Source: Verrucomicrobiales bacterium
GTDB lineage: Bacteria > Verrucomicrobiota > Verrucomicrobiia > Verrucomicrobiales > V1-33
Assembly (NCBI GenBank): GCA_023253575.1
Contig: JALRGB010000760.1
Location: forward strand, 1-7,015
DNA: 7,015 nt
Direction of reading: 5' to 3'
Notes under the pieces: generated by a model
Database searches by the model: none
What the model saw: only the letters and a program-made list of their open reading frames with translations
What the model was told of the DNA's origin: nothing
Made by a program: the position numbers and the translations under genes
Part shown: positions 5,964 to 7,015 of the stretch, in pieces
How positions within the stretch are numbered: position 1 is the first letter of the stretch
Layout of the letters: each line of letters starts with the position of its first letter

Positions 5964-7015
5964 TTAATCGACCGGCAGATCGAGCCTCGCGATGCCGTAT
6001 GGGGGCAGCTCGACGGGTAGTTGCGGCACCGCCTGATAAGCTTCGCCGGACAACAGGCGGAACGGGACGGGGGCCCTCAGCCCGCGAAGCGACGGCTCCA
6101 GCGGCTGACCCGTCAGATTGGCAACCAGTACGCACCGCCGGCCCGACTTCTCCAGTGCAAGAGCCACCGCACGCAGCGGATCAGAGGAATCAACCAAACG
6201 CACCGTGCCGCCAGCGAATTCACCCACCGCAACCAGCAGGTCGTACACCGGAAACTTCGCACCCGGTTGCGACGGAAAACCCGCTGGCCGCAACGCGGCC
6301 GTGCTAGCATCGGCATCAATGAGACCGTTCCATCCGACGGTTTCGAAATACGTCACGCTGTGGGCACCCGCGGCGGCGAGGTATTTCACGCTGCCCAACG
6401 TCCAGGCTGCGGTAAACGGAGATCCTTGACGCTCATCGATCTGAGTAGGAAACCGACCAACGGGCGGCCCTCCCGGAGGGTCCTCGCCATCGACCAGCTG
6501 CGGCCGCAGAGTGACCGGACCGATGACCAGCGGGCGGTCGCCGGCAAACTGCCGTGCCGTCGCCACGGCGTCGGCCTGAATCTCGAGGGTCTCGATCATC
6601 GAAGGGATATCGAAGGCATGAATCTGCGGATTAATGGCGAATCCAACCGCCTGCATGGATGCGTCCTCGGGACGCTGGCGGTTGAGATCGACGAAATTCG
6701 TCGTCTGGGTGATGCCGATACTGGCTTTACCGGCGGCCGGGCCGAGGCGCTGTTGCACGGTTTTAAAGGCAACGGGATCGCCACCGATGACGAGCCAGTT
6801 TGACACGGGTGGCTCGAGGACGTTGACTAGGTCTAGCAGCGCCTCGAACGCGGGTGCCGAGCCGGGGTTAAGGCCGACGTGCAGTGAAACCCCGAGCGCT
6901 TGCGCTTGGGTGGTGGCGCGGCGCAAGTCATCGGCAAAACCGGCCGTAGAAAGCGCCAGATCGACCCGCAGGTGGTCAAGATGCAGAGCTTTAAGCAACG
7001 CGACCTGAGAAGCGG
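5964..7015 (-). CDS. apnL: ApnL-like D-apionate lactonase, C-terminal part (5' end outside window)
   Basis: The frame is open from the window edge to a TAA at 5966-5964 and shows 349 residues. It has a TIM-barrel-like pattern followed by a C-terminal beta domain ending PPYGIARLDLPVD. Blocks I associate with the ApnL family are HLRVDL (14-19), TNFVDLNRQRP (105-115), AINPQIHAFD (126-135), IETLEIQA (140-147), PVTLRP (166-171), WTLGSVKYL (204-212), YFETVGW (222-228) and LVANLTG (296-302). ApnL opens D-apionolactone to D-apionate in apiose catabolism. The barrel resembles glycoside hydrolases of clan A, and E224 in YFET may be an active-site acid (inference). The TTG at 6998 is not a start: coding similarity continues upstream as ASQVAL. 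Full family members are, from memory, some 550-600 residues, so the N-terminal domain is missing from the window. The alternative is an uncharacterised glycoside-hydrolase-like protein of the same fold. It is the first visible gene of the operon. Confidence 0.65.
   Translation of the reverse strand, partial: ASQVALLKALHLDHLRVDLALSTAGFADDLRRATTQAQALGVSLHVGLNPGSAPAFEALLDLVNVLEPPVSNWLVIGGDPVAFKTVQQRLGPAAGKASIGITQTTNFVDLNRQRPEDASMQAVGFAINPQIHAFDIPSMIETLEIQADAVATARQFAGDRPLVIGPVTLRPQLVDGEDPPGGPPVGRFPTQIDERQGSPFTAAWTLGSVKYLAAAGAHSVTYFETVGWNGLIDADASTAALRPAGFPSQPGAKFPVYDLLVAVGEFAGGTVRLVDSSDPLRAVALALEKSGRRCVLVANLTGQPLEPSLRGLRAPVPFRLLSGEAYQAVPQLPVELPPYGIARLDLPVD

Noticed and set aside
6468..6482. Inverted repeat CCCTCC-C-GGAGGG
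   Set aside because: It lies inside the lactonase coding sequence (Pro/Gly codons), has 6-bp arms and no T-run, so it is not a convincing terminator or operator.
6021..6803. 260-codon plus-strand open frame antisense to the lactonase
   Set aside because: Arg/Gly/His-rich product without motifs; the minus-strand frame carries continuous family-like blocks over the same bases.

Overview
The window looks like a chromosomal segment of a Gram-negative bacterium of the Verrucomicrobiota/Planctomycetota type. The clues are a long VCBS/FG-GAP protein with an ASPIC/UnbV end, a DUF6288-like fragment, and a sugar-acid operon with a lactonase of the ApnL type. The lineage call is inferred from gene content and high-GC coding style; no rRNA or other marker gene is present.

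Layout: positions 1-1668 (+) hold the 3' part of a large, probably exported, calcium-binding beta-propeller protein whose start lies before the window. Directly behind it, 1682-2062 (+) carries a coding remnant resembling the C-terminal part of DUF6288 proteins, without its own start and apparently with an internal deletion. From 7015 down to 2077 the minus strand is one tightly packed operon, in transcription order: an ApnL-like lactonase (5' end outside the window), a BASS-family sodium symporter, a D-2-hydroxyacid dehydrogenase, and the two halves of a dihydroxyacetone-kinase-type enzyme (DhaK, DhaL). Gaps are 45, 1 and 11 nt, and dhaK/dhaL overlap by 4 nt (ATGA).

Working model (inference): the operon handles D-apionate or a similar branched or short sugar acid, perhaps from plant or seagrass apiose polymers. 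The symporter would import the acid, the lactonase would open apionolactone, the dehydrogenase would oxidise the C2 hydroxyl of the acid, and the DhaK/DhaL pair would phosphorylate the resulting short ketose (L-erythrulose, apulose or dihydroxyacetone). Steps not seen here (apiose dehydrogenase, oxidoisomerase, decarboxylase, tetrulose-phosphate isomerases) would have to lie upstream of the lactonase or elsewhere. The combination of ApnL-like, BASS, D-2-hydroxyacid dehydrogenase and split DhaKL is the most interesting content of the window.

No tRNA, rRNA, CRISPR array, insertion sequence, riboswitch or convincing terminator was seen. No stretch over 300 bases lacks a gene or gene remnant.
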